Source: Sphingopyxis macrogoltabida (GTDB taxonomy: Bacteria; Pseudomonadota; Alphaproteobacteria; Sphingomonadales; Sphingomonadaceae). From it: 64,000 bases of DNA. The notes beneath the pieces are model-generated. The model was given only the letters and a program-made list of their open reading frames with translations, was not told the origin of the DNA and made no database searches. Where the stretch lies: positions 1,305,001-1,369,000 of the forward strand of contig NZ_CP012700.1 of assembly GCF_001307295.1 (NCBI RefSeq), written 5' to 3'. The position numbers were made by a program, and so were the translations under genes. Shown here in pieces: positions 20,523-27,642 of this stretch. Positions within the stretch are counted from its first letter, which is position 1; each line of letters starts with the position of its first letter.

Positions 20523-21986
20523 ATGGCAAAGACGATTGCATTCACGCCTGCGACGCTGGACGCGTTGAAAAATGGGCATTTATCAGATCCACTGACGCCC
20601 GGATTGATGATCGAGGTCTTGGAAGGCGGCAAGAAACGCTGGCGTTTTCGGCGCAAGATTGCCGGAAAACTTGTCATTATTTCGGTCTTCGGGGGTCGAT
20701 ATCCGGCGACGTCGATCGCTACGGCGCGGGAGTGGGCACGCCCGCTCAACGAGCAGGTGGAAGCCGGAATCGATCCTCGGGAGGCGCGCCGCGAGGCGGA
20801 GAAGCGGTCCGGAATGACGGTTGCCAAGGCACATGCCCTCTACATGATAGCGGTGGATGAAGGGCGATCTTCGCGCGCAAGGCGGCCGAACAAGCCGCGG
20901 ACTATCAAGGACAAGCGCAAGATTTTCGCGTGCGACATCGAGCCGAAGCTCGGCAAGCGCTGCATCTACGACGTGACAGAGCGCGATCTCATCAAGCTCG
21001 TTCAGGCGAAAGGCAAGACTGCCAAGGTGCGCGCGAACCGCCTCGCGGCTGAACTGAAAGTGTTCTTCGGGTGGGCCGCTTCACTTCGAGGTCTGGAGGT
21101 CGGGCTTGAAAGCGATCCCTCGAAGCGGCTCAACGATCTTCGCTTTCCGGAGAAGTCTCGCACCAGGAAACTCAGTCTTTTGGAGATCGAGTGGTTTCTG
21201 AAAGCCTTGGTCGACGAAAAGCGGGAGTTCCAAAGAGGAATGCTGCTCTGGCTGCTGACTGCGGCGCGCATATCGGAGGTCGGCGGTGCGCGCTCGGACG
21301 AGGTCGTCGCGGGGGTCTGGACGATTCCGGTGTCGCGCTCCAAAAACTCTTCTGCCCACACAATCGCGCTCGGACCTTGGGGACGCTCGCTCATCGCGAG
21401 CGACGACGAGTGGGTCTTTCCCGCGCCGCGCAAGGGTGGGCCGCGAAACGAAAGCATCTGGTACAAGGCGCGCGACCGGGTGCTTGCGCGGATGGCGGTC
21501 ATCGCCGGTCATCCTGTCGAACGCTTTACCCCGCATGACCTGCGGCGGACTGTCCGCAGCAATACAAAACGTCTCAAGGTCGATTTCGAGACGGCGGAAG
21601 CCATGTTGAATCATCTGCGTTCCGGAATGGAGCGCATCTACGATGGCTATGAGTATGAAGAAGAAAAGGCGGCTTGGTTTCTCAAATGGGAGCAGGAGAT
21701 TGTGAGCATCGCGAAGCGGATCGGCGTTGCGGCGCAGCTTGGTGTTCCTGATGCTGTTGCGCCAAAGCCGGCGAGCTATTCCGTGCGGTTCAACCTACCA
21801 GAGAGCGCGCGAATCCAGCCACGCCTCGACATCGGACAACCGGAAGCGGGGGCAGTTCCGATGTTTGCTCCGTCCGCTACCAAGTTCATACTCTCTGGGG
21901 AATCCGTCCGGTCGTTGTTTCCGCAATCGGTCGATCTGGCGCCGCGAAAGCCGAGCCTTCAGAGCGAATTCATCCGCCGTAAGTAG
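20523..21986 (+). CDS. int: Tyrosine recombinase (phage/ICE-type integrase)
   Basis: A 487-residue site-specific recombinase. An N-terminal arm-binding domain (DPLTPGLMIEVLEGGKKRWRF) and SAM-like core-binding domain (about 100-200) precede the catalytic domain with Arg249 (LTAARISEVGG), Lys274, His338-x-x-Arg341 (TPHDLRRT), His364 and nucleophile Tyr373 (RIYDGYEY). It lies directly after tRNA-Gln in the usual int-next-to-att arrangement. The last 63 codons run antisense over the AlpA-like gene at 21795-22010, and that tail (after residue 424) has no visible integrase motif. Confidence 0.93.
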   Translation: MAKTIAFTPATLDALKNGHLSDPLTPGLMIEVLEGGKKRWRFRRKIAGKLVIISVFGGRYPATSIATAREWARPLNEQVEAGIDPREARREAEKRSGMTVAKAHALYMIAVDEGRSSRARRPNKPRTIKDKRKIFACDIEPKLGKRCIYDVTERDLIKLVQAKGKTAKVRANRLAAELKVFFGWAASLRGLEVGLESDPSKRLNDLRFPEKSRTRKLSLLEIEWFLKALVDEKREFQRGMLLWLLTAARISEVGGARSDEVVAGVWTIPVSRSKNSSAHTIALGPWGRSLIASDDEWVFPAPRKGGPRNESIWYKARDRVLARMAVIAGHPVERFTPHDLRRTVRSNTKRLKVDFETAEAMLNHLRSGMERIYDGYEYEEEKAAWFLKWEQEIVSIAKRIGVAAQLGVPDAVAPKPASYSVRFNLPESARIQPRLDIGQPEAGAVPMFAPSATKFILSGESVRSLFPQSVDLAPRKPSLQSEFIRRK

Positions 21987-22010
21987 GTCTGAGCCGTATG
22001 ATGCGGTCAC
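21795..22010 (-). CDS. AlpA-like helix-turn-helix protein (excisionase candidate)
   Basis: A 71-residue protein, GTG start at 22010: LLTADEFALKARLSRRQIDRL is the helix-turn-helix and PRFRLSDVEAWLDSRAL the conserved closing helix of AlpA/MerR-type excisionase regulators. Such proteins sit beside integrases and steer excision. Its 3' 192 bases overlap the integrase 3' end on the opposite strand, which is unusual but the domain match is clear. It is oriented toward int. Confidence 0.75.
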   Translation of the reverse strand: MTASYGSDLLTADEFALKARLSRRQIDRLRKQRPDGFPREYELGSGRSKHRNCPRFRLSDVEAWLDSRALW

Positions 22011-22228
22011 CTTGCTACTCGATAGAGCCTAAATCTTGAGGCGACATGGGAAGCGGGACGCGCCTTACAATCCGCCCTGCCCATCCATCTTGCAGGAGCG
22101 CAGACACGCGTTGAATCGGCTCTCTATGGGCAGGTCAAAGCTGGCCGCTTCGCGCCCGATGTCGGCCGTTCCGACCTCGATTGCCTGACGCCCGAAAGCA
22201 GCCTTCCATCCAGATGTAGGTGTCCGGA
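22011..22228. other. Intergenic stretch with an unassigned truncated minus-strand frame
   Basis: On the minus strand, frames open from the IS3 edge at 22228 end at TAA 22065-22067 (peptide with FDLPIESRFNACLRSC) or earlier. This could be the 3' remnant of a gene cut by the IS; no family is recognised and neither frame is favoured. Confidence 0.3.
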
Positions 22229-22255
22229 TTGACGTGCTCCCCTGATTGTTACCAG

Positions 22256-23110
22256 TCAGAGGTAGAGTCCGGCTCCTTCATGATGGTTGATTGATGGGAT
22301 GGCGGCGATCTCGGCGGGTGTTTGCCCGCCCAGTTTCGAGTGCGGCCTGACGTGATTATAATCGTATCGCCAAGCCATGAGCACGAAGCGGGCATGCGCC
22401 AGCGACGTGAACAGGGTCTCGTTGAGGCATTCGTCACGCAGGCGTCCGTTGAAGCTTTCAACGAAGCCGTTCTGCATCGGCTTCCCCGGCGCGATATAAT
22501 GCCATTCGACCTGACGCTCCTGCGACCAGCGCAGGATCGCCGACGAGGTCAGTTCGGTGCCGTTGTCGCTGACGACCATGTGAGGCTTCCCCTGCAGGCC
22601 GATCAGCGTCGTCAGTTCCCGGGCAACGCGGATGCCCGACAGCGACGTATCGGCCACCAGCGCCAGACACTCCCGCGTAAAGTCATCGACGATGCACAGG
22701 ATGCGGAACCGCCGACCGCACACCAGGCTGTCCGATACGAAGTCGAGCGACCAGCGCTGGTTCGGACCCTGCGGCAGTGCCATCGGCGCCCGCGTGCCCA
22801 AGGCCCGCTTGCGGCCACCACGGCGGCGGACCCGCAGTCCCTCTTCGCGATAGATACGCAGCAGCTTCTTGTGGTTCGGGCGCATGCCCTCCCGCGCCAG
22901 AAGATACCCCAGACGACGATAGCCGAACCGGCGGCGCTCGGCCGCCAGCTCGCGCAGGCGTTGCCGCAGAGCACCGTCATCCGGCCTCGTCGGCTCATAT
23001 CTGATCACCCGGCGGCTCACGCCGACCAGGCTGCACGCCCGACGCTCGCTCAGCCCGTGATGGTCACGAGCATATGCGACGGCTTCCCGCTTGGCGCCGG
23101 GCGTCACCAT
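22256..23110 (-). CDS. IS3-family transposase, OrfB (DDE integrase domain)
   Basis: A 284-residue catalytic half with an HTH_21-like N-terminus ([16 protein letters not shown]) and rve integrase core: first Asp in [10 protein letters not shown], second in [12 protein letters not shown], Glu in [18 protein letters not shown]. It overlaps orfA by seven bases; the run of seven A at the junction (frame AAA AAA TGG TGA in orfA) is the expected -1 slippage site that makes the full OrfAB transposase. Intact. Confidence 0.93.
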   Translation of the reverse strand: MVTPGAKREAVAYARDHHGLSERRACSLVGVSRRVIRYEPTRPDDGALRQRLRELAAERRRFGYRRLGYLLAREGMRPNHKKLLRIYREEGLRVRRRGGRKRALGTRAPMALPQGPNQRWSLDFVSDSLVCGRRFRILCIVDDFTRECLALVADTSLSGIRVARELTTLIGLQGKPHMVVSDNGTELTSSAILRWSQERQVEWHYIAPGKPMQNGFVESFNGRLRDECLNETLFTSLAHARFVLMAWRYDYNHVRPHSKLGGQTPAEIAAIPSINHHEGAGLYL

Positions 23111-23370
23111 TTTTTTGATGTCAGATCCTTCAGCACCGCATTGTCCAGCATCGCCTCGGCCAGAAGCTTCTTCAGCTTCGCATTCTCGTCCTCAAGCGCC
23201 CGAAGCCGCCGCGCCTCCGACACGTCCAGACCCCCGAACTTGGCCTTATACTTGTAGAAGGTCGCCGAGCTGATCCCGTGCCGGCGGCATACATCCGCCG
23301 TCGGCATCCCCGCCTCATGCTCCTTCAATATCGCGATGATCTGCTCTTCGCTGAACCTGCTTCGCTTCAT
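23104..23370 (-). CDS. IS3-family transposase, OrfA (helix-turn-helix)
   Basis: An 88-residue DNA-binding half: [20 protein letters not shown] and [20 protein letters not shown] form the HTH, followed by a leucine-zipper coiled coil ([20 protein letters not shown]). It ends at the A7 slippery site, after which OrfB is reached by a -1 frameshift. Confidence 0.93.
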   Translation of the reverse strand: MKRSRFSEEQIIAILKEHEAGMPTADVCRRHGISSATFYKYKAKFGGLDVSEARRLRALEDENAKLKKLLAEAMLDNAVLKDLTSKKW

Positions 23371-23435
23371 TACGTCCGACTCCTTCGCGTCGGACTCTAC
23401 TCAAAATCGGTCACATTTCAGGGGAGCACGTCAAC

Positions 23436-23759
23436 CCCCACGACGTGAAGCGGATCGTGCGAGCCTTCAATCGTGGCGTGATCGATGCCGTCCGCGATCC
23501 GGAGGCGGCTGTGGCAGCGGCGATGCGCCGCGATTCGAGTCTGCGCCGCGAAGTGGAGTTATCGCGCCTTACCGAAACGCTGCGCCACGAAATGAACCAT
23601 GCCGAACGCGCTGCGCTGGGTATCGGCGACGCCAGCGACGCGCGCCTGTCGCGTGCGATCGCCGCGATGGTCGAAACCAAATCTCTCCCGCGAACCCCGG
23701 CAACGCGCAGTATCTTCACCCGCGCATTCCTGCCGCCCAAGAATGCGCGGTTAAGTTAG
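23436..23759 (+). pseudogene. 3' remnant of an ABC-transporter substrate-binding protein (NMT1/THI5-like)
   Basis: The last 107 codons of a periplasmic binding protein: VKRIVRAFNRGVIDAVRDPE and AAVAAAMRRDSSL correspond to the C-terminal helices of nitrate/sulfonate/thiamine-precursor binding proteins, and LPRTPATRSIFTRAFLPP is the usual end. The frame begins at the IS3 right end; no matching N-terminal part is seen on the left side of the IS. It is therefore broken. The permease and ATPase genes are absent. Confidence 0.7.
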
Positions 23760-24313
23760 GAGGGTCAGCGAGCGGCCACTCTATGACGCATGTAGACGAT
23801 GGATCGGCCGGAAGCCGCTTAGAGGGCGCTCCGTGAAAATCATGCTGCTGGGCCCCATTGAACGCGGGCCGATCTAGCTTGCATTCGTGCCATCGCCATC
23901 GCCGATGACGCATGCTCGACGTCGATCCGATAGTTGTCGCATAGCAGAACTCGGCGTGGCCGCGTGCGCCGAGGTATAACGCGACGCCGGATCCGACGGC
24001 GATGTACGGGGCGGACCGCCTGGCTCGCAGCATCATCGCCGCCCGACCGGGCATGGCGGGTCGAAGCGGCCGATCGGTCTCTTTCGACAAGATTTGCACG
24101 ACCGGCGCTGTATCGGACGCCCGCGCGGAACCCGATCGGAACCGGCACGGAAAGGGCGGCGGCTGGGACCAGCAACCGCCGCCCTGATCGCTGCCGCCCG
24201 TGGGGGTTAGGAGACTTTGCGGCATCGATGTTCCGATGCGGAGAGGATCGTCCGATATAGTTAACGAAATATTGATTTCAGGGCCGCTTTGCGACGAGTT
24301 GCCGCGCGGGGCG
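23760..24313. other. 554-base stretch without a recognisable gene
   Basis: Several open frames occur on both strands (for example 23716-24225 minus, 23934-24260 plus), but none shows a known motif, a clear ribosome-binding site or a coherent composition. I see only probable remnant sequence of the element. Confidence 0.4.
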
Positions 24314-24616
24314 CTATGAAGACAACAACCGATCGGGAAATTGCTCGCGATAATGCTGTATGCGCGTCGTGCGCAGGCCGGGTACGCCGATCCGGTCGAA
24401 CAGACGCTGCCAATTCGCGAGTTCCTCCCGGCTCATTCGATAACGGGCGCACGCTTCTTCGGAGGTAATCAACCCGCCTTCGATGGCGGCGACGACCTGT
24501 GCCTTGCGCCGGCTGACCCAGCGCGTCGTTTCCGGCGGTGGAAGATTATCCAATGTCAATTCTTCGCCGTGCGGGCCGATCACCGCCGCCGGCCGTATTT
24601 TCTGGTTTTCGAGCAC
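24314..24616 (-). CDS. SciP-like DUF1153 protein (CtrA-inhibitor family)
   Basis: A 100-residue protein with the DUF1153 helix-turn-helix: DNLPPPETTRWVSRRKAQVV, GLITSEEACARYRMSREEL, WQRLFDRIGVPGLRTTRIQ. In Caulobacter, SciP (93 residues) binds CtrA and blocks its activation of cell-cycle genes. GTG at 24616 is chosen because GGAG stands seven bases upstream and gives the family length; the frame extends to 24712 without homology. Its location inside an integrated element is odd for a gene normally in the core genome; it may be a second copy. Confidence 0.85.
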   Translation of the reverse strand: MLENQKIRPAAVIGPHGEELTLDNLPPPETTRWVSRRKAQVVAAIEGGLITSEEACARYRMSREELANWQRLFDRIGVPGLRTTRIQHYREQFPDRLLSS

Positions 24617-24991
24617 TTCGATTCTCCGTCGCGCGGCTTCTGCCGCAGTGTGCCCCCCGGCTCTGTGCAACGGAAAATCACTCGCGAAATCGCGTAAACA
24701 AAGCTTCGGCAAACATTGTTAATTGCGACGAACCGTTAGGCGCTTTTGCCCGGCGTCACCTCCCGCCCGCCACGTCGATGCCGCCCGACATCCCACCCGG
24801 CGGTCATCGCTTTCAGCGCACAAACTGCTCAGGCAAAACCACGAACACTCTCAAATTCTGATAGGGTAGCCGCTGTCGGCCAACTCCCGCGGTGCGCGGC
24901 TTGGCGCAACTTCCAATACCCGCAATTGGTCGATTGCGCCTCATCCGACAGATCGCCTATGGCCACTGGCAGCGAACGAAAAGGGGAAACA
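24617..24991. other. 375-base divergent spacer between two HTH genes
   Basis: The spacer separates the SciP-like gene (minus) from the small HTH gene (plus). It is less GC-rich than the surroundings near 24690-24730. No gene or clear operator is supported in it. Confidence 0.4.
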
Positions 24992-25252
24992 ATGGCCGCG
25001 TCATTTTCAGTGGACGAGCGACGCGAGCATTTTGCTTATTGCGTCCAACTGTTTGGCGGCACCACGGCATTCTCGCGGCGCCTTGGCATAGACGAGCGGG
25101 CCGTCCGCCGTTTCATTAATGGCGAGCGGCCTCTCGGTGATGGGCTTTTGGAAGACACCGTAAAGGCACTGCGCCTGCTCATTGCTGAAGCAACCACGGC
25201 CGAAGCTCAGATCGCGACCACATTGCGCTTTCCGCCCACCGATCCATCGTAG
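24992..25252 (+). CDS. Small XRE-like helix-turn-helix protein, 86 aa
   Basis: An 86-residue protein with a lone helix-turn-helix: HFAYCVQLFGGTTAFSRRLGIDERAVRRFINGERPL, where the FGGTTAFSRRLGID part is the first and turn helices and RAVRRFINGERPL the recognition helix, followed by a short helix. ATG 24992 has AAGGGGAAA just upstream. It is convergent with the globin operon and could be a regulator within the element; target unknown. Confidence 0.65.
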   Translation: MAASFSVDERREHFAYCVQLFGGTTAFSRRLGIDERAVRRFINGERPLGDGLLEDTVKALRLLIAEATTAEAQIATTLRFPPTDPS

Positions 25253-25325
25253 CGGCTCGGCGACGGCGACGTCCGCTTCCGAAATTTCCTGCCTGAAACT
25301 TGCCTGACTGCAACCGGCCAGCGTT

Positions 25326-25619
25326 TCACTCCTCGCGGAAAAATTCGACGTGGAAGCGAACTGATCCGACGGGTTCGACGCAATGAATAATTGTCGGCTC
25401 GACAATGCCAGCGTCACCGCCGGCGGACAGGATCGATACCCGACGCGGCCGGCGCGGGTCGCTCACTATATAGCGCAGTAGGCCTTCCTCGACGCGGATC
25501 AGGCCCCAAGTGCCGGCTTTCGTCGCATGATCCCCGAGCAGGCCCGCGGGAATGGTCGCTTCGGTAAAGCTTGGGGTGCGTTTATAGGGCTTGACGTCGC
25601 GCGGCAGTTCCGTGGTCAT
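25326..25619 (-). CDS. DUF1971 (TehB-like cupin) protein
   Basis: A 97-residue single cupin-like domain: PYKRTPSFTEATIPAGLLGDHATKAGTWG, VEEGLLRYIV and the end RVSILSAGGDAGIVEPTIIHCVEP...VRFHVEFFRE. DUF1971 domains occur next to globins and in YeaR-type nitrate/NO-responsive proteins, so a link to nitrosative or tellurite stress fits. The start overlaps the stop of the truncated globin (ATGA). It is the last gene of the five-gene operon. Confidence 0.87.
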   Translation of the reverse strand: MTTELPRDVKPYKRTPSFTEATIPAGLLGDHATKAGTWGLIRVEEGLLRYIVSDPRRPRRVSILSAGGDAGIVEPTIIHCVEPVGSVRFHVEFFREE

Positions 25620-26002
25620 GACGTCGCCGATCGCTCGCGGTGAAATTGGACCCCGAGTTGCAGGCTTTCGGCGATGCGATCTGCCTTGACCTGGAGCGTT
25701 GCAGCGACATCGGGGGCGAGCAGCTCGTCGGTTGTACGCCGCCAGATACTCAGCCAGCGCTCGAAATTCTGCGATGTCATGTGCTCTGCGTGCCGGACAT
25801 GCGCGACCATCGGCTGTCCCTTGTAGCGCCCGCTCGTGAACATGATCGAATGCCAGAAATCCTGAAGCTTGCGAAGATGATCAGGCCAGTCCGTGATGGC
25901 TCCGTCGAAAATCGGACCCAAGATCGTATCGGCGCGCACCCGACTATAGAATTCCGGAATGAGGTGATTAATATCCTGTTCCGAGAGCTTTTCATCCGAC
26001 AT
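25616..26002 (-). CDS. Group III truncated hemoglobin
   Basis: A 128-residue 2-on-2 globin of the P-type (group III), related to Campylobacter Ctb: IPEFYSRVRADTILGPIFDGAI, WPDHLRKLQDFWHSIMF, GQPMVAHVRHAEHMTSQNFERWLSIW, with His68 (VAHVRH) at the proximal heme position. It may bind O2/NO in the cytoplasm. ATG 26002 is chosen on the strength of AGGAGA upstream; the frame extends to 26035. Ten bases after the Vgb-like globin stop, and overlapping the DUF1971 start. Confidence 0.93.
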   Translation of the reverse strand: MSDEKLSEQDINHLIPEFYSRVRADTILGPIFDGAITDWPDHLRKLQDFWHSIMFTSGRYKGQPMVAHVRHAEHMTSQNFERWLSIWRRTTDELLAPDVAATLQVKADRIAESLQLGVQFHRERSATS

Positions 26003-26012
26003 CAAAGTTCTC

Positions 26013-26462
26013 CTATGCGGCAGCGGTATCTTCATATGCCTGCGCCTCCGCCGCTATGAGAATGTCGGCGAGCATCCAATAGGCTTCGCCCCACGCCGCC
26101 AGGACTTCGTCGGTCGCCACCTCGTCACCCAGCACCTCGCGGATAGCAGGGAGAAGCGCCTCGGCGACATGGGGATAATGATCCGGTTTGACCCCGGTTT
26201 CTAGGTGACGCGCCACCATGCGCGAGACGGCGGGACCAAGATTGGGCAGCTTGTCGATGTTGCGCGCATAAGCAATGATCGCTCCGGCCAGCCGCTTGGG
26301 CTGCTCGCCGCTGTCCTGGGCGGCGCGATCGAACATTGCTTCAATGTCGCGGTTTTGGAACAGGCGGGCGTACATCGCCGTCGTGATTGCAAGCCCGTGC
26401 TTTTCCAGCGCCGGGGCCGTCGATTTGACGATGACCATGGCTTCGGCGGATGCAGTGCGCAT
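26013..26462 (-). CDS. Single-domain hemoglobin, Vitreoscilla (VHb) type
   Basis: A 149-residue 3-on-3 globin without the reductase domain of flavohemoglobin. Gln54 (GEQPKRLAGAI) and proximal His95 (ETGVKPDHYPHVAEALLPAI) align with Gln53 and His85 of VHb, and EVLGDEVATDEVLAAWGEAY matches its G-H helices. Such globins deliver O2 to terminal oxidases and, with a reductase partner, oxidise NO to nitrate. Fourth from the right in an operon with an alternative oxidase, which makes an oxygen-supply or NO-removal role plausible. Confidence 0.93.
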   Translation of the reverse strand: MRTASAEAMVIVKSTAPALEKHGLAITTAMYARLFQNRDIEAMFDRAAQDSGEQPKRLAGAIIAYARNIDKLPNLGPAVSRMVARHLETGVKPDHYPHVAEALLPAIREVLGDEVATDEVLAAWGEAYWMLADILIAAEAQAYEDTAAA

Positions 26463-26500
26463 TGTGTAATCCTTTTTTGGGGAGGCGAGGGAGCGGCCGG

Positions 26501-26845
26501 TCAGGCAATTTGTCGGTCCGCGAATATATCGGTCAGGGCTTCCGTGAGTTCGTCACCGGTCAGCGGTTTGTCGATCAGTCGGCAACCAAGCGCGGCCGCT
26601 GATGCCCGCAAGGCGCGGTCGGGATGGGTCACGAGCAGGAGGGCCGGCGACAGGTTTCCCAACGCCCGCTGGCTTGCGAGCCAGGCGAGGCCGTCGCCCT
26701 GGAAGTCCTGGTCGATTATGAGGCAAGCCTCGCTTGCGGGTTCCTTGGCCTCCTGCGAGAGCGTGAAGCCGTCGAGCGTCAGCGCGAACCGGAGCGAGGA
26801 GAGAAGGGCAGGATCGCTCCCAAAGAGTGCGATGGTGCGATCCAT
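26501..26845 (-). CDS. Receiver-domain-only protein (FixT-like candidate)
   Basis: A 114-residue protein that is only a CheY-like receiver: IALFGSDPALLSSLRFAL, then the acidic strand ACLIIDQDFQGDGLAWL (candidate phospho-Asp), LLLVTHPDRALRASAAALG in place of the usual Thr strand, and the conserved Lys in RLIDKPLTGDEL. There is no output domain. Its form and its position beside a FixL/FixJ pair recall FixT, which inhibits FixL in rhizobia and Caulobacter. ATG 26845 is taken; the frame extends to 26920 over the oxidase gene. FixT role is inference. Confidence 0.75.
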   Translation of the reverse strand: MDRTIALFGSDPALLSSLRFALTLDGFTLSQEAKEPASEACLIIDQDFQGDGLAWLASQRALGNLSPALLLVTHPDRALRASAAALGCRLIDKPLTGDELTEALTDIFADRQIA

Positions 26846-26871
26846 GATCCTTCTCCTTCCTCCGCGAGCCG

Positions 26872-27561
26872 TCAGGCGGCCGTCTTCCAATGCGGCTCGA
26901 GCGTGATGTGCGGCGGGCATTCGGCGACGGGACCGACGGGCAAGCCGGCGAGTTCGTTAGCGAAGCCATGGTTCACGTCGCGGTGGTGCGCTTCGTCCGC
27001 CCGCACGACCAGAACGACATCGCGCAAGGTCGCATTGAACGGCAGTCCCCAATAATCGCGCGCGATTTTCGGCGCCGGCACATTCATGCTGCGGCCTTCG
27101 TCGATCTCGGCGAGATAATGCGTATAGCTGATCACCGCCTCTTCCTCGAAATAGCCGACGACGCGGTGTGCGGTCTTCGAGCTGACGAGATACAGCGCGA
27201 AGAAGCACAGATAAAATACCCACTGGACGCCGATAATCACGGCCCGTTCGAAGAGCGTCGGCTTCGAAATCTCGATAAAGGTCATCAGGTGCATGCGCTC
27301 ATTCTCGGCTTCGTCCATGAGCGTCTTGATCCAGCCCCTGTCGTCGCACATGCGCCGGAGGCAAGCGAGATGGTTGATTGTCGCGCCGACCATTCCCGGG
27401 ACGGCCGCCACCGTCTCCAGCACCACTGCGCGATGCCCATAGCGTTCGGCAAAGAAGGTATCGGCGCACCACCTCAGAACTTTGGTGAAGCCGTAAGCGA
27501 CCCGATCGGATACGCCCTTGGGGTTGTGATGGACGCTGAGATCGATGAAAGGTGCGGTCAT
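26872..27561 (-). CDS. Alternative oxidase (cyanide-insensitive ubiquinol oxidase)
   Basis: A 229-residue membrane-bound di-iron oxidase of the AOX family that oxidises ubiquinol and reduces O2 to water without pumping protons, and resists cyanide and NO. All six iron ligands are in place: Glu49 (VVLETVAAVPG), Glu88 and His91 (DEAENERMHL), Glu139/140 (GYFEEEAVISYTHYL), Glu190 and His193 (RADEAHHRDVNH). Hydrophobic helices at about 105-127 support membrane attachment. It heads a five-gene operon with globins and is divergent from the FixL-like kinase. AOX is uncommon in bacteria but known in Novosphingobium. Confidence 0.96.
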   Translation of the reverse strand: MTAPFIDLSVHHNPKGVSDRVAYGFTKVLRWCADTFFAERYGHRAVVLETVAAVPGMVGATINHLACLRRMCDDRGWIKTLMDEAENERMHLMTFIEISKPTLFERAVIIGVQWVFYLCFFALYLVSSKTAHRVVGYFEEEAVISYTHYLAEIDEGRSMNVPAPKIARDYWGLPFNATLRDVVLVVRADEAHHRDVNHGFANELAGLPVGPVAECPPHITLEPHWKTAA

Positions 27562-27642
27562 GGGAACTTCTCCGTTCCGGCGGCAGGGGTTACGGATGCC
27601 GTCGTTGGATCGGGAATAGGCTGGTTGCTGGAGCGCTGAAAT

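Larger units (their letters stand above)
22229..23434 (-). mobile_element. IS3-family insertion sequence (IS407-like layout)
   Basis: About 1.2 kb bounded by 17-bp perfect inverted repeats, TTGACGTGCTCCCCTGA at 22229-22245 and its complement at 23418-23434. It holds orfA (23104-23370) and orfB (22256-23110) overlapping at an A7 slippery run. No target-site duplication is visible in the flanks, so one side has probably been rearranged. It interrupts an ABC-transporter binding protein gene on the right. Confidence 0.9.

Noticed and set aside
22221..23442. Target-site duplication of the IS3 element
   Set aside because: Flanking bases (…CCGGA and CCCCA…) do not match in any short length.
23716..24225. 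169-codon minus-strand frame in the element
   Set aside because: Overlaps the ABC binding-protein remnant, lacks motifs and a start signal; left as unassigned sequence.
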